A stretch of 64,000 bases of DNA. Source: Pedobacter paludis. GTDB taxonomy: Bacteria > Bacteroidota > Bacteroidia > Sphingobacteriales > Sphingobacteriaceae. The position numbers and the translations under genes are program-made. The stretch is from positions 434,001 through 498,000 of the forward strand of contig NZ_QGNY01000002.1 in NCBI RefSeq assembly GCF_003173575.1, written 5' to 3'. The notes under the pieces are model-generated. The model was not told where the DNA came from and ran no database searches. It was given only the letters and a program-made list of their open reading frames with translations. Position 1 is the stretch's first letter. Each line of letters starts with the position of its first letter. Positions 27,701 through 36,523 of the stretch are shown here, piece after piece.

Positions 27701-28137
27701 ATAAGAATCCCAGCTTCGGCTCTAAGGTCTAAATATTCATCTTCCTTTTGTGTCATTAAGGTTTTCGCTTCTTTGCCTTTGTCTTTATAACCCAAAAGGT
27801 GAAGTGTTCCATGGATCATTATGCGGCAAACCTCGTCAAAATCTGTGGTTTTATAGGTTTTTGCATTCTCTTTAACCCGATCTATGCTGATGAAGATGTC
27901 GCTTACAATGCGCTTTGCTATATCAGAATTATCGAAAGTAATAATGTCGGTATAAGTATCATGATTGAGGTATTGCTGATTAATCGTGAGCAAATAATCG
28001 TCACTACAGAAAATAAAATTAAGCTCGCCCAGTTTATAGCCTTCTTTTTCTATTGTAGCTTTTATCCATTTCTTAATTTTTAACTTTTGTGGTAAATTAT
28101 AAGAGATAGACTCTGTAAAAAAGGAAATCGCAGGCAT
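27697..28137 (-). CDS. ybeY: Endoribonuclease YbeY
   Basis: YbeY is a metal-dependent RNase that takes part in 16S rRNA 3' end maturation and ribosome quality control. The 146-residue protein has the UPF0054 fold with LNFIFCSDDYLLTINQQYL, DIITFDNS, GDIFISIDRV-like SDIFISIDRV, and the metal motif HGTLHLLGYKDKG. The family usually has a third His in this motif (HGxLHLxGyDH). Here the position is Lys-Asp, a variant I recall as usual in Bacteroidetes. The gene ends tail to tail with the Tat-exported PLP enzyme. Confidence 0.9.
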   Translation of the reverse strand: MPAISFFTESISYNLPQKLKIKKWIKATIEKEGYKLGELNFIFCSDDYLLTINQQYLNHDTYTDIITFDNSDIAKRIVSDIFISIDRVKENAKTYKTTDFDEVCRIMIHGTLHLLGYKDKGKEAKTLMTQKEDEYLDLRAEAGILI

Positions 28138-28199
28138 ATTGGAATATTTATAAGCGCAAATTTAGGAAATAATTTTTGGTCAAATGTGGTATGCGCCTT

Positions 28200-28328
28200 G
28201 TCATTCTGAACGCAGTGAAGAATCCGCAACCCATTAGCTCTGCAGAACTTAACCTACTAATTCCAGTAAGTGAGGCATTTAAGGTAGTTTTTCATAGCTT
28301 GGAGATTCTTCACTGCGTTCAGAATGAC
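28200..28328. repeat. Long inverted repeat, REP family B, complete copy
   Basis: Two 25-base arms form a perfect inverted repeat: the left arm at 28200-28224 begins GTCATTCTGAACGCAGTGAA, and the right arm at 28304-28328 is its exact complement. The loop of about 79 bases is not coding. The element fills the gap between ybeY and the small lipoprotein gene. It resembles widely dispersed palindromic repeats, with no transposase nearby. Confidence 0.75.
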
Positions 28329-28378
28329 AGGATGCGTAATAATGTCGTTTCGGTTCTTGGGGACACAAACCGATAAGT

Positions 28379-28789
28379 TTAGTCTCTTTTTGGCACAACT
28401 CTAATTAAAAGATAATTGCCTTTAAAACCCTTTCCACTCATAAAAATTGTATCTTGGCTTATTCTTGTTACTTTGAAAATAAAGACAGCACAAATCTGTA
28501 AGGTACTATCTTTTTTGCTAAAGTGCCAACTACCCAAACTAGAACTTTCTAAATTTAATACAGCTTGAATACCTTTTTTACTTTCATTATCTGAAATAAA
28601 GGCCATTGAACTCCCATCTTTATAAAATTCGAATTGATTAATAACCCCTGATAAATTTCCATTTTGAAAAACCTCTTTCTGATTCCATAAAGCATTTTTA
28701 CTTTGATCAGTTAAAACTAATTGCAATTCTCGTTCTCTGATGCAAGAAATAAAAATTAGGCTAAGTGTAATAATTCCAAATATTTTCAT
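28379..28789 (-). CDS. Small putative lipoprotein, lipocalin-like
   Basis: The 136-residue product from the ATG at 28789 has a lipoprotein signal (IFGIITLSLIFISC, Cys at residue 15). The mature part is beta-rich with alternating hydrophobic residues, such as GVINQFEFYKDGSSMAFI and GSWHFSKKDSTLQICAVFIFKV. This suggests a small barrel or lipocalin-like fold. A second ATG at 28819 would put ten residues before the signal and is less likely. Family and function are not recognised. It follows the large DUF4175 gene on the same strand. Confidence 0.65.
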   Translation of the reverse strand: MKIFGIITLSLIFISCIRERELQLVLTDQSKNALWNQKEVFQNGNLSGVINQFEFYKDGSSMAFISDNESKKGIQAVLNLESSSLGSWHFSKKDSTLQICAVFIFKVTRISQDTIFMSGKGFKGNYLLIRVVPKRD

Positions 28790-28833
28790 CTTTCTAAATA
28801 AGATGATTGGCTCCGTCATTTTCCATACAAAAC

Positions 28834-31800
28834 CTATTGTGTCAAACTCAACGATTTTAAATACTCGGAAATTTTGTTTTTGTAATAGTAGTTTAAACTC
28901 GGTGGTAACTTCTGCAACATATCGCTTCCGTTTAGCTGTTGTTTTTTATATTGATCGAGCATTTTTTGATAGGAAGGAGGAAACTCTTTTGTGGCTTTAC
29001 TTTCTCTTTTAGAATCTTCTTCCTGATCTCGTTCAGCTTTTTCTGCATCTAAAAGCTTGGTCAACAATTCTTTCTGGCGTTGCAGGGTTTCTTGTTGCAA
29101 TCGCTTGTTTACCAAATCACTTTCCGTCTGCTTCATATCTTTAATGGCCTGATTTAAATTGCCCATTTTACCCGTACCATCCTTATTATCTTCTCTATTA
29201 ATTTTTTCCAAAGCCTGACGGATCATCTGCTGTTGCTGAGCCATTTTTCCAAACTCCTTACTCATTTCGCCTTTGCCAACCGTACCCTGATTACCAGATT
29301 TTTGCATTTGCTCCCTAGCTTTCTGCATACTTTTGTTCAGTTGCTCCTGCATTTGCGAAAGCTGTTTCATACCCTGTTTTTGTTTGCCTTTTCCGCCTTT
29401 TGAGTTTTTAGACATGTTTTGCAACTGATTTAACGCCTCGCTTAACATCAATGTTAAATTATTTATTGAAGTCATGGTAAATTGCTGATAGCGATTCGCT
29501 TCTGGTGTTCGCCTATCTCCAAGACTTTCTAAACTTTTATCCAAATTGAAGTTAATTTTATTCATCTCTTCATTCACGGTAGATTCAATTTGCGGAACTC
29601 TCTTGCTCAGCGAAAACAAACTATCTGCAATGGTTTTGAGGTTATCTTTAATGCTTCGTTGCTTTTGAACATTACTGATGTAAGATGGATCGGCATTCGT
29701 CATTTTTTTAAGGGCGAGCATAACCTTTTCCTGTTCGAAAGAAGTATTAAGCAGATTTTCTAATAAACGGCGCAGTTCTTTGGCGTTTAGGTTGTTTTCC
29801 ATTTCCTCGCCCTGTTGTTGCATGTCGCTCATTTTTTTGGAAAGTTTTTCCATTTCCTCTCCAGCTTTTTGTTGTTTTTGGCTTGCGCCTTTCTGATCTT
29901 TTTTATCTAAAGCATCTTTACTGTCTTGCTGGTCCTTCTGTATTTCCTGCATTTCCTTTTCAGGATTATCGAAAGGATTTGGCTTTTCTAATGATTGATT
30001 TTTTTCCTCCAATTTTTTCAAATCGTTTTTCAAATCATTCATTTCTTTGTTTAAAGCTTCCTGCTTGTCTTTTAAAGATTGATTGTCTTCTTTTTTGTTC
30101 TTTGTTTGATCTGCAAGCTCCTTCTGTTGTTTGGCCAAATCATCCAAACGGTTAATGTCGTTTTGCAGATTTTGTTCAAATTCCAATTGCTTATATAACT
30201 CTAAAATTCTGTCGAGCTCGTTTTTAAGTGTTTTATTGTCCAACTGCATTTTCGAAAGTTCGTTTTGCGTTTGGTCCTTATTTTTCTCATTCATTAGGTT
30301 TTGCAATTTCTGCAAAAGCTCTTTTGTCTTTTCGTCAAGCACGTTATCAAAAAGATCTTTAATCTGCTTCTGTTTTTCTAAAAGCTCTTGATTTTGACCT
30401 TGATCTTCCTGGTTTTGAATGTTTTTGTCGTTCTGCTCCTTAATTTCTTTCACAGCTTCATCAAGTTGCTTTTGTTTATCCAACAGCGCTTCAATTTGTT
30501 TTTTATCTTCAAAAGAAATCTGTTTTTTATCGATCAGACTTTCGGCAACTTTTTTGCTTTCCTTTTCGATGGTATTTGCCAAACGAATAGCAGATTGCAT
30601 TTTTTGTTTTAATGCCTGATTACTTGCATTAACCTGGTCTGCGGTTTCTTTTTTGGTTGGCTGTTTAAAGGTTTTTATTTCGGAGCGTGTTAGTTTTGCT
30701 CCGTTAACACCATCATTATCTGCTACTTCGAAATAATATTCGATTTCCTGACCAGGCTTTAGTGCAATGGCTTTTAAATCCCAAAAGAAGAAAAAGTTAT
30801 TGTCTGTCGCATTGGTTTTAATGGCTATGTTTTTGGTTCCGGTACCAACTGTCTTATTGTTTTCTTTAATGTTATATTTAAAGTTTAGGCGAGAAAATCC
30901 ATAATCATCAGTTACCTCACCAGTAAAATAAAGTACTTTATTGCTTAATGAATCTGTTTTTTCTTCTACCGAAATACCTGGAGTTTGATCTTTAATCACT
31001 GTAATTTGATGCGATAGAGAATCCTGCAGGGTAGCATACTGGTTTTTTGGTGTAATGCTGTATTTTGAATTGGAATTGATAACTGCATTAAAACCAGATT
31101 CGTTTTCGGCTACTTTTAATACATACTGTTGATTGTTTAGCACAAAAAGAAGTGCATTACTCTGTCCGGTTTTAAAATTCCAGTTCACTTTTGTGCCTTC
31201 AGGCAGTAACAGATCGCCAACGTTAGAAATCTCTTCGGGTTTTTTACCTAAATAAGCGGGAAAATTTAATGTTGCTGTAGCGCTTAGCAATTCTGGACGA
31301 GGTTTAACGCTAACCGTAAATATAGGAGAGCTGAAACCGCCACCTTTGAAAACCAGTTTTTTATCGCCTTGAATATTTTTGATGCTATAATTAAACTTAC
31401 TTATGTTCTCTTTTTCGAGTTTATACGTATTTTTTCCATCTTCCACATAAACATCTGCAGGAAGTTGATCGCCGGTTAGTTTTAAGTTAAGCGTCAAATC
31501 ATCGCCTTGCGTAACCGTTAAATTTTTGTTTAAAACATTAAAACTAAAAGGTGCTTGCGGAGCGATATACTCGTCGTATTTGAAAAAACTATTTGTTCCT
31601 TCTTTTAAAATCGCCGGAGCAATTATACCGATTAGTAAAATAATTGAAAGCGGGATAAAGAGGTATTTTAAATATTTTCGATTATCATTAATCCGTACAG
31701 CCGTATAAAACGGGACTGGCTTAAGCTCCAATATTTTTTGATCAATACTCGCCAAAATTAAATGATTATTTTCTGGCAGATTCTCCGAAAGGCGATGAAG

Positions 31801-32145
31801 CTGAAGTGTGTTGAGCAATTTGTCTTTAATATCGGCAAAGTGGTTTCCGATGATAACCGATGCTTCATCAAAAGATAAATGCTTACCAAGCTTGAGCATG
31901 GCCAACAAAGGCTTGATAATTAAAAAACCAATGAGCAGCAGGGCCAGCAATAAATAGCTAAAGAATATAAAAGTTTTAAAGCTAGCCCCAGGATTTAAAT
32001 AGTAAAGTACCAGAAAAACAAGAAGATACAAACCTAGCAAAATAGTGGCAACATAAATGCTCCCCCTCAAAATTTTATTTAAATAAAACTTTCGGATGAA
32101 TTCATCTATTTTTTTTAGTAAATCATTATAGTTATTACCTGCCAT
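28834..32145 (-). CDS. DUF4175 family large membrane/coiled-coil protein
   Basis: The 1103-residue protein starts with two or three membrane helices (about 25-90) and another near 160-180. A large beta-rich extracytoplasmic part follows, to about residue 500. The second half is almost entirely charged coiled coil, very rich in Lys, Glu, Gln and Asn, from about 505 to 1080. Architecture and length match the DUF4175 family of Bacteroidetes. The function is unknown. Numerous open frames on the opposite strand here arise from the low-complexity codons and are not genes. It is upstream of the small lipoprotein. Confidence 0.85.
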   Translation of the reverse strand: MAGNNYNDLLKKIDEFIRKFYLNKILRGSIYVATILLGLYLLVFLVLYYLNPGASFKTFIFFSYLLLALLLIGFLIIKPLLAMLKLGKHLSFDEASVIIGNHFADIKDKLLNTLQLHRLSENLPENNHLILASIDQKILELKPVPFYTAVRINDNRKYLKYLFIPLSIILLIGIIAPAILKEGTNSFFKYDEYIAPQAPFSFNVLNKNLTVTQGDDLTLNLKLTGDQLPADVYVEDGKNTYKLEKENISKFNYSIKNIQGDKKLVFKGGGFSSPIFTVSVKPRPELLSATATLNFPAYLGKKPEEISNVGDLLLPEGTKVNWNFKTGQSNALLFVLNNQQYVLKVAENESGFNAVINSNSKYSITPKNQYATLQDSLSHQITVIKDQTPGISVEEKTDSLSNKVLYFTGEVTDDYGFSRLNFKYNIKENNKTVGTGTKNIAIKTNATDNNFFFFWDLKAIALKPGQEIEYYFEVADNDGVNGAKLTRSEIKTFKQPTKKETADQVNASNQALKQKMQSAIRLANTIEKESKKVAESLIDKKQISFEDKKQIEALLDKQKQLDEAVKEIKEQNDKNIQNQEDQGQNQELLEKQKQIKDLFDNVLDEKTKELLQKLQNLMNEKNKDQTQNELSKMQLDNKTLKNELDRILELYKQLEFEQNLQNDINRLDDLAKQQKELADQTKNKKEDNQSLKDKQEALNKEMNDLKNDLKKLEEKNQSLEKPNPFDNPEKEMQEIQKDQQDSKDALDKKDQKGASQKQQKAGEEMEKLSKKMSDMQQQGEEMENNLNAKELRRLLENLLNTSFEQEKVMLALKKMTNADPSYISNVQKQRSIKDNLKTIADSLFSLSKRVPQIESTVNEEMNKINFNLDKSLESLGDRRTPEANRYQQFTMTSINNLTLMLSEALNQLQNMSKNSKGGKGKQKQGMKQLSQMQEQLNKSMQKAREQMQKSGNQGTVGKGEMSKEFGKMAQQQQMIRQALEKINREDNKDGTGKMGNLNQAIKDMKQTESDLVNKRLQQETLQRQKELLTKLLDAEKAERDQEEDSKRESKATKEFPPSYQKMLDQYKKQQLNGSDMLQKLPPSLNYYYKNKISEYLKSLSLTQ

Positions 32146-32346
32146 ACGCTTTAGCGTAAATATATAAAATCAATTGAAAAATCTTTGTAATAAGGTAACG
32201 CCTTTATAACGTCATCATTATCGTTTCTAGCGAAATCAATTTTAAATTTTTTATCTTGTTTTAAATTAATACAAAGGTTACATAGATTTAAAGGTAATAT
32301 TCTTATAAAAATCTACTTTTGATTTTTTGCATAATCAAACCCAAAT

Positions 32347-33849
32347 ATGAAACGAGTACTTATATCTAGCCTAATGGTTTTTGTTTTTTCTACCACCTTT
32401 GCCCAAAAATTTAACTGGAATAAAAATCAGGTTATTGCCCATCGTGGTGCGTGGAAGAAAAATAATTTTCCTCAAAACTCTATTGCTTCATTAAACGAAG
32501 CTGTAAAATTGGGCTGTTATGGATCTGAGTTTGATGTTTGGATGACCGCTGATAATGTTTTGGTAATCAATCATGATCCAGAATTTCAGGGATTAACCAT
32601 CGAAAAAGTTAAGTACGAAGAGCTCTTAACCAAAACTATGAGTAATGGCGAGAAAATCCCAACCCTTGAGGCTTATCTATCTGCAGGTAAAAAGCAGAAA
32701 ACCACAAAGCTTATTTTAGAAATTAAGCCATCGTTAATAAGCAAGGAAAGAGGAATCGAGGTAACAAATAAATGCATCGAAATGGTGCAGAAACTTAAAG
32801 TTGTAGATTGGGTAGAATACATCAGCTTCGATTACGATTATTGCAAGCGTGTTTTAGCCCTGTTGCCAAAAGCTAAGGTTGCCTACTTGAAAGGCGAGAT
32901 CAGTGCCGAGCAAATGAAAGCCGATAAATTAACAGGGGTGGATTACCACTATAGCATTTATCAAAAAGATGGCTGGATTGAAAACGCACATAAATTAGGA
33001 CTAACCGTAAACGCTTGGACGGTAAATACAGTACCAGAAATTCAATGGCTTTTGGCACATAATGTAGATTATATTACCACAAACGAACCCGAATTGACTT
33101 TTGAAGAACTGAAAAAAACACCCGTTGCAAATGGATGGAAACTGAAATGGGCCGATGAATTTAACGATGCCGGTTTACCTCTTAGCAAAAACTGGTCTTA
33201 TGATGTTGGTGGAAACGGCTGGGGAAATAATGAGCTTCAATATTACACAAATGCAGATTCTGCCAACGCAAATGTTAAAAAAGGAAATTTAAATATAACC
33301 GCATTAAAGGCCGATAAGGATAAAAATCATTATACCTCAGCTCGCTTGGTAAGCAAAAACAAATTCGACTTTAAATACGGAAGGGTAGAAGTGAGCGCAA
33401 TTTTACCAAAAGGCAGAGGATTATGGCCAGCAATTTGGGCACTTCCAACAGATTGGAAATATGGCGATTGGCCAAAAAGTGGAGAAATAGACATTATGGA
33501 ACACGTGGGCTACGAACCGGACAGCGTTTACGGAACCGTACATACAGAAAAATTTAATCATGTAATCCATACGCAGGTAGGTAAGGGTGTAAGAATTAAT
33601 CCTTACACGGCCTACCATGTTTATGCTATAGAGTGGTTTGAAGATCACATGGATTTCTTTGTTGATGATCAAAAATATTTAACCTTTAAAAACACTAAAA
33701 AGGGAAGCCCTGAATGGCCGTTTGATCAAAATTTCCATCTGATTTTAAATATAGCCGTTGGCGGTGGCTGGGGCGGAAAAAAAGGCGTAGACGATTCTAT
33801 TTTTCCGGCTACGATGAAAGTAGATTATGTAAGGGTATACCAGAAATAA
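32347..33849 (+). CDS. Secreted GDPD-GH16 fusion enzyme
   Basis: This 500-residue exported protein joins two enzymes. A signal peptide (residues 1-19, ending FAQ) is followed by a glycerophosphodiester phosphodiesterase domain (about 27-255), with AHRGA at 31-35, EFDVW at 61-65 and NHD at 75-77 as the metal and catalytic motif. Residues about 263-500 form a family 16 glycoside hydrolase of the laminarinase type. The catalytic motif GEIDIMEH at 379-386 gives nucleophile Glu380 and acid/base Glu385. WADEFND and NWSYDVGGNGWGNNELQYYT mark the start of the domain. Both active sites look intact. The next gene, 57 bases away, is a secreted phospholipase C. The substrate is inferred to be a beta-glucan, possibly phosphoglycerol-decorated. 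Confidence 0.88.
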   Translation: MKRVLISSLMVFVFSTTFAQKFNWNKNQVIAHRGAWKKNNFPQNSIASLNEAVKLGCYGSEFDVWMTADNVLVINHDPEFQGLTIEKVKYEELLTKTMSNGEKIPTLEAYLSAGKKQKTTKLILEIKPSLISKERGIEVTNKCIEMVQKLKVVDWVEYISFDYDYCKRVLALLPKAKVAYLKGEISAEQMKADKLTGVDYHYSIYQKDGWIENAHKLGLTVNAWTVNTVPEIQWLLAHNVDYITTNEPELTFEELKKTPVANGWKLKWADEFNDAGLPLSKNWSYDVGGNGWGNNELQYYTNADSANANVKKGNLNITALKADKDKNHYTSARLVSKNKFDFKYGRVEVSAILPKGRGLWPAIWALPTDWKYGDWPKSGEIDIMEHVGYEPDSVYGTVHTEKFNHVIHTQVGKGVRINPYTAYHVYAIEWFEDHMDFFVDDQKYLTFKNTKKGSPEWPFDQNFHLILNIAVGGGWGGKKGVDDSIFPATMKVDYVRVYQK

Positions 33850-33906
33850 TAGAATATGCAAAGATGGATCGTATAACATCTGTTCGATCATCTTAAATAT
33901 ATACAA

Positions 33907-36282
33907 ATGGATTCACGTAGAGAATTTCTAAAAAAGGCTGCTCTATTTGCTGGAGCTACCGGTATGGCCAACGCTTTGCCGAGTTCGGTACTTAAAGCAA
34001 TGTCTATTAATCCCGAACTGGGAAGTACTTTTTACGATGCCGAACATATTGTGTTTTTAATGCAGGAAAACAGATCTTTCGATCACATGTTTGGTAAAAT
34101 GAAGGGTGTGAGAGGGTTTAATGATCCACATCCACATATCCAGCCGGATGGAAATAAAGTTTGGTTGCAAAAGGATAATCAAGGTTACACCTATGCGCCC
34201 TTCCATGTAGATATTAACAAAACAAAAATTACCTGGCAAGGCGGTTTACCGCATTCGTGGAACGATCAGTTGGCAGCCAGAAACGGAGGCAAATACGATA
34301 AGTGGATTCCTGCAAAATCTCCGATGACATTGGCGCATTATAACCGCAACGATATTCCTTTTTATTATGCCTTGGCAGATGCTTTTACCATTTGCGATCA
34401 GCATTTTTGCTCTTCGTTAACTGGAACTACGCCCAACCGTTTATTCTTTTTTACCGGAACAGTTAGGGGAGAGCGAAGTGAGAATAAAGTAGCTGTTGTA
34501 AATAACGATCAGGCAGAATCGCAGAATAATGTTTTTGTAGACTGGCCAACCTTTCAGGAAACACTTGAGGATAACGGCATAGATTGGCGTATTTATCAGA
34601 ACGAACTGTGGACATCGAAACTACCCGAAGGCGAAATAGATGACTGGTTGGGTAATTATGGCGACAATCCTGTAGAATATATCTCAAGGCATAATGTAAA
34701 GCTTTCGGCCTATTTTAGAAAAAACGGTGATAATACCGTTAAGCCGGCTTTGAGCGCAAAAGAAGTTCAGGCGAAGTATGATAAACTTTCTCCAAAAGAG
34801 AAGAATTTAATTGATAAAGCTTTTCAAACCAACATCAGTCAAAAAGATTATCTGGAACTTGCTCCATTTACTTTTACCAACGATGAAGGAAAATCTGAAA
34901 CGATAAATATCCCTAAGGGAGATATATTTTATCAGTTTAGAAAAGATGTAGATGAAGGAAAACTCCCTACGGTTTCTTGGCTGGTTGCCCCACAAAGATT
35001 TTCTGATCACACCAGCTCCCCGCTTTATGGAACCTGGTATGTATCAGAAGCCTTAGATATTTTAACTAAAAATCCAGAAGTTTGGAAAAAGACCATCTTC
35101 ATTTTAACCTATGATGAAAACGATGGTTATTTCGACCATCAGCCACCATTTGTAGTGCCTAATCCCGAAGACCCATCAACAGGAAAAGTTTCTCCTGGGA
35201 TAAATTATGCTACAGATTTTGAAGCCAAGAAAGCCAGCCCAATTGGAATGGGTTATCGAGTTCCCCTAGTTGTTGCTTCGCCTTGGAGTAAGGGCGGCTT
35301 TGTAAACGGGCAGGTTTTCGATCACACTTCTTCGCTTATGTTTATGGAGAAGTGGCTCAATAGAAAAACAGGCAAACAGATTAAAAGCAATAACATTAGC
35401 GATTGGAGAAGAGCCGTTTCTGGAGATTTGACTTCAGTATTTAGACCCTATAACGGAGAAGAAATTAAATCGCCACAATCGCTCAAAAAGGAAGCCGTGG
35501 TTACCAGTATAGAAAACGCCAAAAATAAGCCAGCGCAGGTTGGCCCAACAGCATTAAACCAAACGGAAGTTTCAAAAATAAACAAGCACCAGTCTTTTTC
35601 TTCAGAAACATCAATACATATCCCGAAACAGGAAAGTGGTTCCAAACCGGCATGTGCATTGCCTTATCATTTGGTGGTAGATTCTGTATTGAAAAACAAC
35701 GAACTTGAATTAACTTTTCAATCTGTTAAAACATTGTTTGGGAACCAAACAGAAACCGTTGGTGCTCCTTTTAACATGAGCACACCTTCAAAATATAAAG
35801 GCGTAAATGGTAAAATTTGGGCTTATGCAGTAAAAGCCGGTGCCATCTTGAATGATAAAATTAGTCTGGATGATTTTGACAACGGCATTTACGATTTGGC
35901 GATTACAGGACCAAATGGATTCCACCGTCATTTTAAGGGAAACAGATCAAATCCTAATCTTTCGGTAAAGGTTTATCCAGAGCAAAAAGGATTGGTAGCC
36001 AAAAAGCTAAGCGGAAATTTAGTTTTTGAAATCGAAAATAAATCATCTGGTACGCTTGCTCTGCAAATAATAGATAATGCCTATAAATCTGGAATTCAAC
36101 GAATAACTTTAAAACCAAAAGCAAGTACAATTATATCGCTAAATACAACCAAGAACGGAAATTGGTACGATTTCAGTATTAGCCAGGCTGGAAATACAGT
36201 TTTTAGTCACCGCTTTGCAGGGAAAATAGAAACAGGAGAAATTACGATTACAGATCCATTTATGGGTGGCTTGATAAGTTAG
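33907..36282 (+). CDS. Phosphocholine-type phospholipase C, Tat-exported
   Basis: The 791-residue protein belongs to the acid phosphatase/phospholipase C family, bacterial PLC. It has a Tat signal (SRREFLKKAALFAGATGMA). The metal-binding motif ENRSFDHMFG at residues 54-63 follows, and ILTYDENDGYFDHQPPF, SDHTSSPLYG and VFDHTSSLMF supply further ligands. Two C-terminal DUF756-type beta domains (about 610-690 and 695-780) complete it, as in family members that hydrolyse phosphatidylcholine. A role in phosphate or lipid scavenging is inferred. It probably shares a transcript with the GDPD-GH16 gene. Confidence 0.9.
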   Translation: MDSRREFLKKAALFAGATGMANALPSSVLKAMSINPELGSTFYDAEHIVFLMQENRSFDHMFGKMKGVRGFNDPHPHIQPDGNKVWLQKDNQGYTYAPFHVDINKTKITWQGGLPHSWNDQLAARNGGKYDKWIPAKSPMTLAHYNRNDIPFYYALADAFTICDQHFCSSLTGTTPNRLFFFTGTVRGERSENKVAVVNNDQAESQNNVFVDWPTFQETLEDNGIDWRIYQNELWTSKLPEGEIDDWLGNYGDNPVEYISRHNVKLSAYFRKNGDNTVKPALSAKEVQAKYDKLSPKEKNLIDKAFQTNISQKDYLELAPFTFTNDEGKSETINIPKGDIFYQFRKDVDEGKLPTVSWLVAPQRFSDHTSSPLYGTWYVSEALDILTKNPEVWKKTIFILTYDENDGYFDHQPPFVVPNPEDPSTGKVSPGINYATDFEAKKASPIGMGYRVPLVVASPWSKGGFVNGQVFDHTSSLMFMEKWLNRKTGKQIKSNNISDWRRAVSGDLTSVFRPYNGEEIKSPQSLKKEAVVTSIENAKNKPAQVGPTALNQTEVSKINKHQSFSSETSIHIPKQESGSKPACALPYHLVVDSVLKNNELELTFQSVKTLFGNQTETVGAPFNMSTPSKYKGVNGKIWAYAVKAGAILNDKISLDDFDNGIYDLAITGPNGFHRHFKGNRSNPNLSVKVYPEQKGLVAKKLSGNLVFEIENKSSGTLALQIIDNAYKSGIQRITLKPKASTIISLNTTKNGNWYDFSISQAGNTVFSHRFAGKIETGEITITDPFMGGLIS

Positions 36283-36318
36283 AAAACCTTAATAAGATTT
36301 GTCAAATACGAAAATAGA

Positions 36319-36431
36319 ATAAACACCCCGCCTTTCAGGCACTCCTCTGAAAGAGGTGAATGACAAAATGCCTATAAAATCCGACAAATTCCCCTCTCTT
36401 AGAGGGGTGGTCGCAGACCGGGGTTTTATTG
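36319..36431. repeat. Composite inverted repeat, REP family C
   Basis: The element starts AATAAACACCCCG and ends CGGGGTTTTATT, with two inner palindromes (CCTCTGAAAGAGG and CCCCTCTCTTAGAGGGG). The left arm is nearly identical to an element at 62041-62085. The layout resembles a small non-autonomous element about 113 bases long. An open frame crossing it on the plus strand is an artefact. Confidence 0.65.
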
Positions 36432-36472
36432 AACGCGTTATTCTTTCTTACAAAAATAGGATTCTTGGAAAC

Positions 36473-36501
36473 AAAAAAGCCTTCAGATTTTCTGAAGGCT
36501 T
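36473..36501 (-). terminator. Terminator of the DUF2911 gene
   Basis: A perfect 11-base stem AAGCCTTCAGA/TCTGAAGGCTT with a three-base loop is followed on the minus strand by TTTTTT. It lies 23 bases after the stop of the gene ending at 36524. Confidence 0.8.
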
Positions 36502-36523
36502 GTATAATGAATGTTTTGAAATC

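Noticed and set aside
28176..28376. 66-residue open frame on the plus strand
   Set aside because: It is a translation of the 25-base inverted repeat and its loop.
29883..30619. Several open frames on the plus strand opposite the DUF4175 gene
   Set aside because: They are rich in Phe, Ser, Cys and Leu and mirror the Lys/Glu/Gln codons of the coiled coil on the other strand; no family features.
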